From Marimonas arenosa (GTDB taxonomy: Bacteria > Pseudomonadota > Alphaproteobacteria > Rhodobacterales > Rhodobacteraceae): DNA of 64,000 bases. The position numbers and the translations under genes are program-made. Location of the stretch: NCBI RefSeq assembly GCF_030848945.1, contig NZ_JANHAX010000001.1, positions 248,001 to 312,000 of the forward strand. Direction: 5' to 3'. Shown here one piece after another: positions 49,763 through 59,411 of the stretch (its first letter is position 1; every line of letters starts with the position of its first letter). The notes below the pieces were generated by a model. It ran no database searches. It was not told the DNA's origin and was given only the letters and a program-made list of their open reading frames with translations.

Positions 49763-50203
49763 ATGACCTGGAACCTGTTTCATCAGATCGCGATCGGTAG
49801 CGGCCTGGTGCTGGGTTCTGTGTTGCTGTCAGGTGCAATCTTCTTCGCGCTGGAAATCGTCATGGCGCGGTCGCATCTCTGGCTGATCCGCCGGCCACAC
49901 CTGCCCAAGCTGATCCTTGTGCTGATGGTGTCGGTCGTGGCCGCGCTTGGCATGATCACGGTCAGCGTCTGGGTTTGGGCCTTCGCCTACTATCATCTCG
50001 ACATCTTCGTCACTTTTGAAGCGGCGCTGTATTTCTCGCTGGTCAGCTTCACCACACTGGGCTTCGGCGACATCATCCTGCCGCCCGAATGGCGGATCTT
50101 GTCGGGAATGACAGCGGCGAACGGGTTTCTCAATATCGGGATGATGTCTGCGGTGGTGCTGGAAACCTTGCGGGTGGTGCGCAAGAACCAGCTGGCGTCT
50201 TGA
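49763..50203 (+). CDS. Small two-pore-helix potassium channel-like protein
   Basis: The 146-residue protein has about three membrane helices (residues 10-34, 47-77, 112-138) with a pore loop at 86-105 containing the selectivity filter TTLGFGD (97-103), as in Ion_trans_2 K+ channels. No cytoplasmic regulatory domain is present, so it would be a minimal channel. It starts 25 bases past the dehydrogenase stop. The Trk system is 5 kb away and not obviously linked. Confidence 0.85.
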   Translation: MTWNLFHQIAIGSGLVLGSVLLSGAIFFALEIVMARSHLWLIRRPHLPKLILVLMVSVVAALGMITVSVWVWAFAYYHLDIFVTFEAALYFSLVSFTTLGFGDIILPPEWRILSGMTAANGFLNIGMMSAVVLETLRVVRKNQLAS

Positions 50204-50511
50204 ACATGGTTGCCTGCTGAGCACGCCTGCTGGCAAAAAGGAACGGAAACATCTTTAATACGTAGGGCAACGCCCGACCGCGGGTGGGCGGCCCATCGGA
50301 TGATGGTGAGCGGCTTATGGTTCCACCTGCTTTCAACGCTTCACCGATGAGCGGCGTCGAAACGCGCGCGCCCCGGGGGGCGGTCGGGCGCTGCCCGGTC
50401 CGCTGACGCGGCTGTTCCGTGCAAAGGAAAGAGGTCGAACCGATAGTGTGGTCAAAGAGATCGGCCGACACGCCCGACTTACCGGGCGCGCCGGCATATC
50501 TCACGCAGGTG

Positions 50512-50694
50512 CTATTCCTGGATCGTTTGATCGATGATGCCGTAGACGCAGTTCGACGGAAACTTGCCGCCGTTGTTCTTGGCAAGCTGTGTCAGGTCCG
50601 GAACGCCGCCCTCCAGAAAGGCATCGAAGGTTCCGCCGCCCTTGCCTTCGGGGCCGTGACAAATTGCGCAACTTGACTGGTATTCAAGCTGACC
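50512..50694 (-). pseudogene. Remnant of a c-type cytochrome
   Basis: In one minus-strand frame, 60 codons are open between a TAG at 50695-50697 and a TAG at 50512-50514. They encode a heme-binding SCAICHGPEGKGGG (CxxCH at 50656-50670) followed by VPDLTQLAKNNGGKFP and VYGIID, the order of small class I cytochromes c. No start codon, signal peptide or distal axial-ligand region remains. I read it as a decayed gene. The surrounding 50204-50943 gap otherwise holds nothing I can support. Confidence 0.65.
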
Positions 50695-50943
50695 CTAGCC
50701 CCTGAGCCACGGAGACTGTTGCGCAGAAACCAAAAACCGCACTTAAAATATGCGTCGATATCCGCTTGTTCATAGCGTTCTGCCGTCGTTAGATTTTCAT
50801 CACGACGCGCTTCAATAGGTAGTTTGCAGAAATTTCGGGAACCGTGCAACTTATGGAGGTGCGGCGTCATATCCCAAACGCGTCGTCACCGCGCGGTGGC
50901 CGTGTCGTAAGATTGCAGAATGATGGGCGGACGGACTTGCCGC

Positions 50944-51273
50944 CTAGTGCGGCGCGGTGTTCGAAAAAAGCTGGATCACAACGATCCCGGCGATGATCAT
51001 CGCAAGGCCCGCGATGGCGGCGAAATCGAGGCTCTGGCGGAACACCACGAAGCCGATGATCGCGATCAGAACGATCCCAAGCCCCGACCAGATCGCATAG
51101 ACCACGCCCACCGGCATGTATTTCAGCGCATGCGCCAGAAGCCAGAAACTGACACCATAACCCAGCACCACGACCACCGACGGCATCAGCCGGGTGAACT
51201 GCTGACTGGCCTGAAGCGCCGTGGTGCCGATGGTTTCAGCCAGCACCGCAAAGAACAGGATGATATAAGGCAT
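50944..51273 (-). CDS. Small multidrug resistance (SMR) efflux protein
   Basis: The 109-residue protein has the four-helix SMR layout, with the essential membrane Glu at residue 13 ([11 protein letters not shown]) and the helix-3 [10 protein letters not shown] region. SMR dimers export cationic drugs or guanidinium by proton exchange; the wording of motifs fits the EmrE-like type. The ATG follows AAGGAG. It diverges from the isocitrate dehydrogenase gene. Confidence 0.92.
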   Translation of the reverse strand: MPYIILFFAVLAETIGTTALQASQQFTRLMPSVVVVLGYGVSFWLLAHALKYMPVGVVYAIWSGLGIVLIAIIGFVVFRQSLDFAAIAGLAMIIAGIVVIQLFSNTAPH

Positions 51274-51461
51274 GGTCAGGCTCCTTTCCGCAGTGGATGC
51301 CGCGAGATTGGCGCATTTTTTTCCGCAGCGCGAGACGGGAACACCCGCCCGAAGCAATTTTCACGCAATGTATACCGTCGCACACATTGACTATTCGGAT
51401 GCAACCGGATAGGCGAATGGCCAAGCAGACCAAGCCTTCAAACAAGCGTGGAGACACCGCC

Positions 51462-53651
51462 ATGGCGAGCCGCCAAACCCCCGACATGATCTATACCAAG
51501 GTTGACGAAGCCCCGGAACTGGCAAGCGCCTCGCTCTTGCCGATCATCCGATCCTTCGCCGCCGCCGGCGGGATCGAGGTCGAGACCCGGGACATCTCGT
51601 TGGCCGGCCGTATCCTGTCGCTGTTTACCGACTGTCTGAGCCAAGATCAGCGCGTATCCGACGACCTGGCCGAACTGGGCGAACTGGTCAAGACGCCCGA
51701 GGCCAACGTGATCAAGCTGCCCAACATCTCGGCTTCGGTGCCGCAACTCGAAGCCGCCGTTGCCGAACTACAGGCCCAGGGCTATGCGTTGCCCGACTAC
51801 CCGGCGGATCCGCAGACCGACGAGGAAAAGGAGATCCGCGCCCGCTATGACCGGGTCAAGGGCTCGGCGGTGAACCCGGTGCTGCGTGAAGGTAACTCCG
51901 ACCGCCGCGCCGCGAAGGCGGTGAAGGAATACGCCAAGGCCAACCCGCATTCGATGGGCGATTGGAGCGCCGACAGCCCGACCTGCGTGGCTTCCATGCC
52001 TGGCGACGACTTTTTCTCCAACGAGAAATCCGCCACCATCACCGCGGGCCAAACCGGTAACGCCAAGATCATCTTCACCGATGCGAACGGCAATGAGACC
52101 AAGCTCAAGGGCGGGCTCAACTATGAAGAGGGCACCATCGTGGATGCCACCTTCATGTCGGCGAAGGCGTTACGCGCCTTTATCAAGCAGGAGATCGCCA
52201 GCATGCAGCCCGGTGTGCTGTTCTCCGTCCACCTAAAAGCCACGATGATGAAGGTGTCCGACCCGATAATCTTCGGCCACTTCGTAAGCGTCTATCTCGA
52301 GGATTTCATCGCCAAGCACGGGCAAGCGCTCGACTGGAATCCCAATGACGGCATCGGTGATCTCGAGGCCCAGATCGCCGGCAACGCCGACATGGAAGCC
52401 GATCTCAAGGCCGCGTTGGCCGCGCGCCCGCCGATGTACATGGTGAACTCGGATAAAGGCATCACCAACCTGCACGTACCCTCCGACGTGATCATCGACG
52501 CCTCGATGCCCGCCGTGATCCGCGCCGGCGGCATCGGCCGGGGCCCGGATGGCAAGCCCGCGCCGACCAAGTGCTGCATTCCTGACAACTGCTATGCGCC
52601 CGTCTATGATGAGACGATCGAGTATTTCAAGGCCAACGGTAAACTCGACGTCACCACCTGCGGCGCGGTCTCGAACGTCGGTCTGATGGCGCAGAAGGCC
52701 GAGGAATACGGGTCGCATCCCACCACCTTCGAGGTTCCGGCAGACGGCACAATCCGCATCGTGCTGGCCTCGGGCGAGGTGCTGCACGAACATGCCGTGG
52801 AGAAAGGCGATATCTGGCGCTCCTGCACCGTCAAGAAACTGCCGATCGAAGACTGGATCCGGCTGGGCATCCGCCGCCACAAGGCGACCGGCACCTCGGC
52901 CTTCTGGCTCGATGCCAACCGCGCCCATGACGCCGAGCTGATCAGATATGTCGAACCGGCGCTGAAAGAGGCCGGGCTCGACATCCCCATCATGGCGCCG
53001 CGCGAAGCCACCCGCTTCACTCTGGAAAACATGGTCGCTGGCCGCGACGTGGTCACCATCACCGGCAACGTGCTGCGCGACTACCTCACCGACCTGTTCC
53101 CGATCCTTGAACTGGGCACCTCGGCCAAGATGCTGTCGATCGTGTCGCTGATGCAGGGCGGCGGGCTGTTCGAAACCGGCGCCGGTGGATCTGCCCCGAA
53201 ACATGTCCAGCAGTTGATGGAGGAAAACCATCTCCGGTGGGACAGTCTGGGCGAATTCTGCGCCCTTGGCGAAAGCTTCAAGTTCCTCGCCGACAAGGGC
53301 CGTGCCAAGGCCGGCGTGCTGGGTGCGGCCGTTGAAGAGGCGACGCAGAACGTCCTGCTGAACGGCAACTCGCCCGAGCGCAAGGTCGGCCAGAACGACA
53401 ACCGTACCTCGCATTACTGGTTTGCGCGCTACTGGGCCGAGGCGCTGGCCGGGCAGAACCAGGACGTCGAACTGGCGGCACATTTCGCGCCGATGGCACA
53501 GGCGCTGGCCGACAAGGAAGAGGCGATCCTTTCCGAGTTGATGGCGGGCCAGGGCCAGTCCGTCGATCTCGGCGGGTACTATCACGGGGATTCCGACAAG
53601 ACGGCCGCGGTGATGCGCCCGAGCGCGACGCTCAACGCCATCCTCGGCTGA
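51462..53651 (+). CDS. icd: NADP-dependent isocitrate dehydrogenase, monomeric type
   Basis: This enzyme oxidises isocitrate to 2-oxoglutarate in the TCA cycle. The long chain (729 residues from ATG 51462) and segments such as [62 protein letters not shown] and GSAPKHVQQ identify the single-chain IDH-II family, unrelated in length to the homodimeric type. I chose 51462 (GGAG upstream) because the conserved [12 protein letters not shown] begins soon after; ATG 51417 would add 15 residues. Confidence 0.96.
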   Translation: MASRQTPDMIYTKVDEAPELASASLLPIIRSFAAAGGIEVETRDISLAGRILSLFTDCLSQDQRVSDDLAELGELVKTPEANVIKLPNISASVPQLEAAVAELQAQGYALPDYPADPQTDEEKEIRARYDRVKGSAVNPVLREGNSDRRAAKAVKEYAKANPHSMGDWSADSPTCVASMPGDDFFSNEKSATITAGQTGNAKIIFTDANGNETKLKGGLNYEEGTIVDATFMSAKALRAFIKQEIASMQPGVLFSVHLKATMMKVSDPIIFGHFVSVYLEDFIAKHGQALDWNPNDGIGDLEAQIAGNADMEADLKAALAARPPMYMVNSDKGITNLHVPSDVIIDASMPAVIRAGGIGRGPDGKPAPTKCCIPDNCYAPVYDETIEYFKANGKLDVTTCGAVSNVGLMAQKAEEYGSHPTTFEVPADGTIRIVLASGEVLHEHAVEKGDIWRSCTVKKLPIEDWIRLGIRRHKATGTSAFWLDANRAHDAELIRYVEPALKEAGLDIPIMAPREATRFTLENMVAGRDVVTITGNVLRDYLTDLFPILELGTSAKMLSIVSLMQGGGLFETGAGGSAPKHVQQLMEENHLRWDSLGEFCALGESFKFLADKGRAKAGVLGAAVEEATQNVLLNGNSPERKVGQNDNRTSHYWFARYWAEALAGQNQDVELAAHFAPMAQALADKEEAILSELMAGQGQSVDLGGYYHGDSDKTAAVMRPSATLNAILG

Positions 53652-53677
53652 ACGCCGGACCCGCAGTGCTGCGTTAC

Positions 53678-53702
53678 GGGCCGCTTCCTCCGGGAGCGGC
53701 CC
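53678..53702 (+). terminator. Hairpin after the isocitrate dehydrogenase gene
   Basis: GGGCCGCT (53678-53685) pairs with AGCGGCCC (53695-53702) around a 9-base loop, 26 bases past the icd stop. The following bases are not T-rich, so termination strength is uncertain. Confidence 0.5.
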
Positions 53703-53710
53703 AGTTCGCG

Positions 53711-54288
53711 CAAAACTATGCTGGAGTCCCTGGTCCATGGAGTTATGTGCAGATCGGCTTTGACGTCGAAATCGGACGGTAGTCCTGCTGTAGTGACTTC
53801 ACCTATGTCGGCGGCAAGTCCCGGATCGGACGCCTCTGCGCGATTGCGCGGCACGTTGAGATCGGCGCGGTAAGCATCCCACCGGCTACCTCGCAACCCA
53901 TCCGTTTCAACACAACCGGCGGCATTTCCGACGCGTGGCCGGGTACAAGGAGATTGAACGCGCCGGGTTTGATCAAGGCCCCGGCGTCGTGATCGGCCAT
54001 ATTGTCTGGATCAGCTCGCAGGCGGCATTCATGCGTGGGGTGACGATCGGCAACGGCGCCATCATCGGCGCGGGCGCGGCATTCACCCGTGAAGTTGCAC
54101 CCTACTGCATCGTCGGAGACGTGCCGGCGAAGGCAATCCGCAAGCGCTTTGCGCCCGACATTGTTGACCGGTTGCAGGCGGTGGAATGGTCGAACCTGGA
54201 CATCGGGCAGTTGTCCGGTCTCCCGGTCGACAATGTCGAGGCCGCGATAAAGCGGCTTGAGGCGATCCGGGCCGGGCAGGGCGCCTAG
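53711..54288 (+). pseudogene. Broken hexapeptide-repeat acetyltransferase (CatB/DapH-like)
   Basis: Reading 53711-54288 on the plus strand gives a left-handed-beta-helix acetyltransferase of the CatB/xenobiotic acetyltransferase type, but in two frames. The first carries GRLCAIARHVEIGA and contains an in-frame TAG at 53780-53782. The second, from about 53875, reads HPTGYLATHPFQ, then VAGYKEIERAGFDQGP, VTIGNGAIIGAGAAFTREV and VGDVPAKAIRKRF to the stop at 54288. One missing G near 53869-53870 would join them as IGAGKHPTG. Two lesions argue for true decay rather than a sequencing error. An ORF from GTG 53935 (117 residues) is all that remains open. Confidence 0.8.
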
Positions 54289-55520
54289 CGCATCTGCTCG
54301 ACCCGCCTGAGCCGCAGCATCAGCAGGACGGCAAGCAAGCTCAACACGAAAACTCCCGTCGCCAGCGGCCGGATGGAGCCATCAAAGGCCAGCCCCAACG
54401 GCGCCGCCAGCGCCATGGCGAAGACAGTCGAGATCCCGCCGATCACCGAAGCGGCCATACCGGCGATATGGCCCAGCGGCTCCATTCCCATGGCGTTGAG
54501 ATTGCCTATCGTGACTCCAGCCTGAAAGAACATGCTGGCCTGCCAGAACAGGAACAGTGCAAACTCCCACGTGGCCGGCAAGGCGATATACGATAGAGTC
54601 AGCATCATGCCCGAGATTGCCACCTGAACGGCGAGGGCCACGGTAACGATCCGGCGCATGCCGAAACGCATCACCAGCCGCGTGTTCAGCAGGCTGGCCG
54701 CCGCCACGCCGAGACTGAGGAAAAAAAACCAGACCGGAAAGGTGTCGGCCCGCCCGAAGGTTTGATCGAAGATCGGCTGCACGCTTTGCAGCATGGCGAA
54801 GAACATGCCGAAGCATAGGGTCAGCACCAGCGTCACAAGCCGCACCATCGGCAGGGCGAAGGCTTCGCGGGCGGCGGCGACGACGACGCTTGCCCGGAAC
54901 GGCCGACGATTGCCGCGCGGCAGGGTTTCCGCAAGCCGCAGTTGCATCCAGGCCGCGCCAATGCTGCCGAACACCAGGAAGGCTACGAAAACGCTGCGCC
55001 AGCCGCCGCTGAGCGCGATGATGCCGGCGCCGATCAGCGGCGCAACCGCCGGGAACAACACGAAAATCATCATCACGAAAGACATGATCCGCGCCATCTC
55101 GCGCCCGGCGAACAGGTCACGGATAACCGCCATGCCCGCCACCCGCGGTCCGGCGGCGCCAAGCCCCTGCAACGCCCGGGCCAGCAGCATCAACTCCAGC
55201 GTCTGCGCCAGCGTGGCCAGCGCGGCACCGATCAGGTAGAGCCCAGCCGAGGCCAGGATCACCGGCTTGCGCCCAAAGGCGTCCGAAACCGGCCCCATCA
55301 CGAAGGTGCCGAGCCCCAGCCCGATCACGAAGAAGGTCAGGATCAGTTGGGCGCGGTTCGGCGCCTCGGGCGTCAGTTCCGCGGCCATCCGGGGCAGGGC
55401 GGGCAGCATCGAGTCGATGGAAAACGCGACCATGGCAAACAGCATCGCCATCAGCGTGATAAATTCGACCCGGCCCATACCGGCTTTCGGCGTCCGGGCC
55501 TGCCCCGCGGCAGTGCTCAT
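54285..55520 (-). CDS. Multidrug MFS transporter, Bcr/CflA type
   Basis: The 411-residue inner-membrane protein has about twelve hydrophobic segments and the drug-exporter motif between helices 2 and 3 (GPVSDAFGRKPVIL near residue 68). Family members export chloramphenicol-, bicyclomycin- or sulfonamide-like compounds by proton antiport; here the substrate is unknown. ATG 55520 overlaps the esterase stop by 4 bases (ATGA), so it is the last gene of an operon with the esterase and DsbA-like genes. Confidence 0.9.
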   Translation of the reverse strand: MSTAAGQARTPKAGMGRVEFITLMAMLFAMVAFSIDSMLPALPRMAAELTPEAPNRAQLILTFFVIGLGLGTFVMGPVSDAFGRKPVILASAGLYLIGAALATLAQTLELMLLARALQGLGAAGPRVAGMAVIRDLFAGREMARIMSFVMMIFVLFPAVAPLIGAGIIALSGGWRSVFVAFLVFGSIGAAWMQLRLAETLPRGNRRPFRASVVVAAAREAFALPMVRLVTLVLTLCFGMFFAMLQSVQPIFDQTFGRADTFPVWFFFLSLGVAAASLLNTRLVMRFGMRRIVTVALAVQVAISGMMLTLSYIALPATWEFALFLFWQASMFFQAGVTIGNLNAMGMEPLGHIAGMAASVIGGISTVFAMALAAPLGLAFDGSIRPLATGVFVLSLLAVLLMLRLRRVEQMR

Positions 55521-56554
55521 CGCAGCACCGCCGCCAGCCAGTCGCCGGCGCGGTCGAGCGCCGCGCGCCCCTCGGGGATCACCCGCGTAAGTGAGATGAA
55601 GGCATGCACCTGACCTTCGAACTCGACGAGCTCTGCCTGGCCGCCTGCCTTGTCCAGCGCCTCGGCCAGCAGATAGGCATCGTCGCGCAGCGGATCGTGC
55701 CCGGCGGCGATAATCAGGGCCGGCGGCTGGCCGGCAAGATATGGCGACAGGACGGGGGAAACCCGAGGATCGCTCAGGTCTCCGTGTTGGCCGAGATAAA
55801 GCTTGAGATACCACTCCATCCGCGTTTTGGGCAGCACGAAAGCGTCTCTCAGGCTCTCCATCGCCGGGGTCTGCATCCGCGCGTCGACGGCCGGATAAAT
55901 CAGCAGCTGCGCCGCAGGTGGCGGAGCGCCGGCCTCCGCGAGGTCATGGATCAGAACCGAGGTCAGATTGGCGCCGGCACTGTCGCCGCCGACTGCCAGC
56001 CGGTCGGGCGCGATGCCAAAGTCGCCGCCGCGGTCGAGAAGCGCCAGATAGGCGGCGCGCACGTCGTCGGGCGCTGACGGGAACGGATGCTCGGGGGCTA
56101 GCCGGTAATCGTACGCGATCACCCGAATGCCGGCCCGTTCCGCCAGCGCGCCGCAGGTCCCATCGTGGCTGGCAAGCCCGCCCTGCACCCATCCGCCGCC
56201 ATGCAGATAGATCAACGTCGGCTGCACTGCATAGGGATCGGCGCCGCGAGAGACATAGATCCGCGCGGGCCTGGATCCGGCAGCGCCGGGGAGGGTAAGG
56301 TCGTGACGCGCGATGTTGTCGGGGCAGGGCCGGTCGAACCGGGCCACCATCGCGTCCATCTGCGTCCGGCTTTCCTCGACTGTTGGCAGGCTGTCTCCCC
56401 CGCGCAGCAGCGTCGCAAGTTCGCCCACGATCTGGGCGCTGGCGTCCATCCGGCGACCGTCCACTTCGTGTAGACGACCGGCGTAAAGCGCGTGCTGCAG
56501 CGGCGCGGGCAAGGCCATTTTCGCTGCCGCCCAGACGACGCGCAGCCTGCTCAT
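55517..56554 (-). CDS. Alpha/beta hydrolase, HSL-type esterase
   Basis: The 345-residue protein has the hormone-sensitive-lipase oxyanion motif HGGGW near residue 119 and nucleophile Ser192 in GDSAGAN, with a plausible Asp (GHDPLRDD) and His (EGQVHAF) later. It should cleave short-chain or aryl esters in the cytoplasm. It overlaps both neighbours by 4 bases (DsbA-like upstream, MFS downstream). Confidence 0.92.
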   Translation of the reverse strand: MSRLRVVWAAAKMALPAPLQHALYAGRLHEVDGRRMDASAQIVGELATLLRGGDSLPTVEESRTQMDAMVARFDRPCPDNIARHDLTLPGAAGSRPARIYVSRGADPYAVQPTLIYLHGGGWVQGGLASHDGTCGALAERAGIRVIAYDYRLAPEHPFPSAPDDVRAAYLALLDRGGDFGIAPDRLAVGGDSAGANLTSVLIHDLAEAGAPPPAAQLLIYPAVDARMQTPAMESLRDAFVLPKTRMEWYLKLYLGQHGDLSDPRVSPVLSPYLAGQPPALIIAAGHDPLRDDAYLLAEALDKAGGQAELVEFEGQVHAFISLTRVIPEGRAALDRAGDWLAAVLR

Positions 56555-57198
56555 TCCGACGCTGCCGTGATCTGCCCGGCGATTTCGTCGATGACCCTCA
56601 ACCAGAGTTCGGTCGGCTGTGCGCCCGGCACCGCGTGCTGTCCTGCGACAATGAAAGTTGGCACCGAGTTAACTCCCATCTTGCGAAATCCCGCTTCCTT
56701 CTCCGCAAGTTCGGCCTTGTCTTCGTCCGTGTCGAGAAGCCGCAGGATCACGCCCGCATCCAGCCCTGCGCTGTCGGCGATATCGGCCAGTACTTCGTGA
56801 TCGCCGATATCTCGTCCTTCCTGGAAATAGGCGCGGAACAGAGCCGCCACCACCGGCGTCTGCCGGCCCTCGATCCCGGCCCAGTGAATGAGACGGTGCG
56901 CATCCTGCGTATTCGGCGTGCGCTTGATCTTGTCGAACTCGATCTCCACGCCAGCCTTCTGCGCGTGTTCCACGATCGGTTGATAGGCCTGGTATGCTCC
57001 GTCCTTGCCACCGAATTTCGCTTCCAAATAAGCCCGGCGCTCCATGCCTCCGGCGGGCATGTCGGGATTGAGCTGGAACGGGTGCCACTCGACGATGAAG
57101 GGATGTTCCGGACGCTGCTCCAGCGCCCGGTCGAGCTGAGTTTTCCCGATGAAGCACCAGGGGCAGATCGGGTCTGAGATGATGTCGAGCTTGACCAT
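56551..57198 (-). CDS. DsbA-family oxidoreductase (FrnE-like)
   Basis: The 215-residue protein has a thioredoxin-fold active site DPICPWCFIGK (Cys12, Cys15) and a long helical insert, as in cytoplasmic FrnE/2-hydroxychromene-2-carboxylate isomerase-like DsbA relatives. No signal peptide is present, so it is probably cytoplasmic. The cis-Pro loop is GVNSVPTFIV. ATG 57198 (MVKLDIISDPICPW) is used. Its stop overlaps the esterase start. Confidence 0.92.
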   Translation of the reverse strand: MVKLDIISDPICPWCFIGKTQLDRALEQRPEHPFIVEWHPFQLNPDMPAGGMERRAYLEAKFGGKDGAYQAYQPIVEHAQKAGVEIEFDKIKRTPNTQDAHRLIHWAGIEGRQTPVVAALFRAYFQEGRDIGDHEVLADIADSAGLDAGVILRLLDTDEDKAELAEKEAGFRKMGVNSVPTFIVAGQHAVPGAQPTELWLRVIDEIAGQITAASE

Positions 57199-57280
57199 GG
57201 GCCGTCCTTTCGCGTGGGTCCGGCCTTGATAGGCAGTGCGCGGGGCGGGAACAAGGCGTTTTGCCGGCACCCGGGACCGG

Positions 57281-58801
57281 TCACCGCCGGTGGAGCGCCT
57301 TCAAGGCCTGGCGCTGCAACTTGCCGTTGGCATTGCGCGGCAGATCGCGCAGGTGCACCCAGAGGCGGGGTTGCTTGTATCGTGCCAGGCGCTCGGCCGC
57401 GTAGGCCGCAAGCGCGCTGTCGTCGAGCGGCGCGGCCGCCGTGTAGAACGCCGCGATCACCCGGGTATCGGCCTTGATCTCGATATCTGTCACGCCGATC
57501 TCGTCCAGTCCGGGGAAATCGTGTAGCGCCGCCTCGACCTCGAGCGGCGACACCCGATAGCCACCGGCATTCATCATGTCATCGACGCGGGCGTGGTATT
57601 CGATCTGGCCATCCGCGGCCATGCTGCCATGATCGCCGGTCAGGAACCATTCGCCGCGGAACCGCGCCGCAGTTTCCTCTTCCGCGCCGAGATAGCCCAG
57701 CATCAGCCCCGGGTCGCGTTTTGACACCGCGATCGTACCGTCCGCGCCCAGTGGCACCGGTTGGCCCGCGTCATCGACGATCGCCACCCGGCGGCCCTTC
57801 TGCGGGCGGCCCAGCGATCTGGCCGCGACGTCTGGCTGGCCCGGAGCAGCAGAGATGAAGGTCGAACATTCCGACATGCCAAACGCCTCGTATAGCTTCG
57901 TCCCGCTGGCCATTTCCCAGCCGCTGCGGATGGCTTCAGAGAGTTTTTCCCCGGCGCTCAGCCCATGTCGCAGCTTCGGCAGCGACAGATTGGTGTGGTG
58001 CTTAAGAATTTTTCGATAAACCCCTGGTGTTGCGGCAAAAATGGTTACGTCATGGCGCTTGAGCAAAAGCGGTAGCTGCTCGGGCGCCACGCCGGGTGCC
58101 GGAATGAGTGCGGTGGCGCCGATGCTCCACGGGTCCATCAGCCCGGTGCCGAGCGTGTAGGTCCAGTTGAACGCGCCGGCATGCAGCAGCCGGTCGCTCT
58201 CCTGCAGCCCATACCAGCCCTGATGCATCATTCCGCGGGCCCAGATTGCACGGTGGGCGTGCATCACTGCCCGCGGTTTCCCGGAGGTTCCCGAGGTGAA
58301 GATCACATAAGCCAGCCTGTCGGGATCGCCCATGTCATAAGAACAAGGTGACAGATCGCGCATCGCTTCGAGATCGGCCTGTGCGATCACCGTCGCGCCG
58401 GGGGCGTCGGGGCACGCGATGCCGTCTCCCAGCAGGATTGCAGCCGGGGAAAGGGTGTCGATCATTGACGCCACTTCACGTTCGGTGAGCTGCGACGAGG
58501 TTGGCACCGGCACCAAACCCGCGGCAATGGCCCCGAGATAGGCGATGGGGAACTCCACCGTATTGCCCAGCCGCATCAGCACGATGTCGCCGGGCGCCAA
58601 CCCCGCCTGCATCAACCCCGTGCCGGTACCGCGCACGGCCGCCTCCAGCTTTGCGTAGGACCAGCGCTCTGCCTTGGCCGGGCCCAGAACCGCCAGCGCG
58701 ATCTTTTCAGGCGACGCATGTGCCCGGCCCAGAACATGGGCGGCGAAGTTGAACGGCGCGGGGCAGGGCGGCCAGGGGCCGTCGTCGAAGAGCGAGTGCA
58801 T
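57281..58801 (-). CDS. Acyl-CoA synthetase / AMP-dependent ligase, benzoate-CoA-ligase-like
   Basis: This 506-residue ANL-superfamily enzyme activates a carboxylate with ATP and CoA. It has the P-loop IFTSGTSGKPRAV near residue 168, the YEAFGMSECSTF segment, the A8 hinge ARVDDMMNAGGYRVSP and catalytic Lys near the C-terminus (NANGKLQR). The nearest recognised subgroup seems to be benzoate/aryl-CoA ligases; the substrate is not established. It lies 82 bases upstream of the DsbA-like gene. Confidence 0.9.
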   Translation of the reverse strand: MHSLFDDGPWPPCPAPFNFAAHVLGRAHASPEKIALAVLGPAKAERWSYAKLEAAVRGTGTGLMQAGLAPGDIVLMRLGNTVEFPIAYLGAIAAGLVPVPTSSQLTEREVASMIDTLSPAAILLGDGIACPDAPGATVIAQADLEAMRDLSPCSYDMGDPDRLAYVIFTSGTSGKPRAVMHAHRAIWARGMMHQGWYGLQESDRLLHAGAFNWTYTLGTGLMDPWSIGATALIPAPGVAPEQLPLLLKRHDVTIFAATPGVYRKILKHHTNLSLPKLRHGLSAGEKLSEAIRSGWEMASGTKLYEAFGMSECSTFISAAPGQPDVAARSLGRPQKGRRVAIVDDAGQPVPLGADGTIAVSKRDPGLMLGYLGAEEETAARFRGEWFLTGDHGSMAADGQIEYHARVDDMMNAGGYRVSPLEVEAALHDFPGLDEIGVTDIEIKADTRVIAAFYTAAAPLDDSALAAYAAERLARYKQPRLWVHLRDLPRNANGKLQRQALKALHRR

Positions 58802-59411
58802 GTCGCCTTGCTACGGCGCGATAAGGGGCATTGCAAGTATCGGTGCGGGCGCGAAAAACACGATGACGAAGCGCGGCCAGCCCTCTTTGGTCGGGATCGT
58901 TTGTGAAAACTTTGCCCGCCAAAGTCCCGAACCGCTGAGCAGGGTGAGTGGGCGCGAAGCTTGTGCAAATCAAAGGGGGCGCAGGAACAGGCCGCGAAAC
59001 CGGCGGATTTGCGGCGCCGGATGCTTTCGAAAACCGGAAACGGCCGGGTGCCGACCACCGTGTCGCAACCGTCCAACCCGGACGACGCCGTTTGCGGCTC
59101 CAGACCGAAGGCTTCGAAGCGGTCGGATGAGGTGCGGCGATGCCGTCCACACCGATGGCTCGGTGGCATGCGACGTGATCTCGGTCAGCCAGGAGGACGC
59201 CACGGTGCTGTGGGTGACCTCGCTGGTATGAGTTTCACCGGCCGCGGTTGTTTCCCCCGGATCGCCCGCGATCCGGTTCGCGCCCGACCCCGCCCCCAGG
59301 GCGGGCGCGACATTGCAGCGTCTCAACCGAACGCATCCTTGGCAAATTGCTCAGAGGTTGCGCCAAGCCGACAACCGCCCTCGGGGCCGGGCGCGAACCT
59401 CTGTTTCGTTC
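58802..59411. other. 610-base region without a supported gene
   Basis: Only weak open frames occur (for example 58863-59231 on the plus strand, about 122 codons of arginine-rich sequence). A GC-rich hairpin CCCGCCC/GGGCGGG with loop CCA sits at 59289-59305. I can support no function. The region may be decayed DNA between the ligase gene and the accessory genes around lepA. Confidence 0.5.

Noticed and set aside
50592..50870. 92-codon minus-strand frame over the cytochrome remnant
   Set aside because: The cytochrome motifs are in another frame, so this one is probably meaningless.
58863..59231. 122-codon plus-strand frame after the acyl-CoA ligase
   Set aside because: Arg-rich composition, no ribosome site and no motif; could not be supported as a gene.
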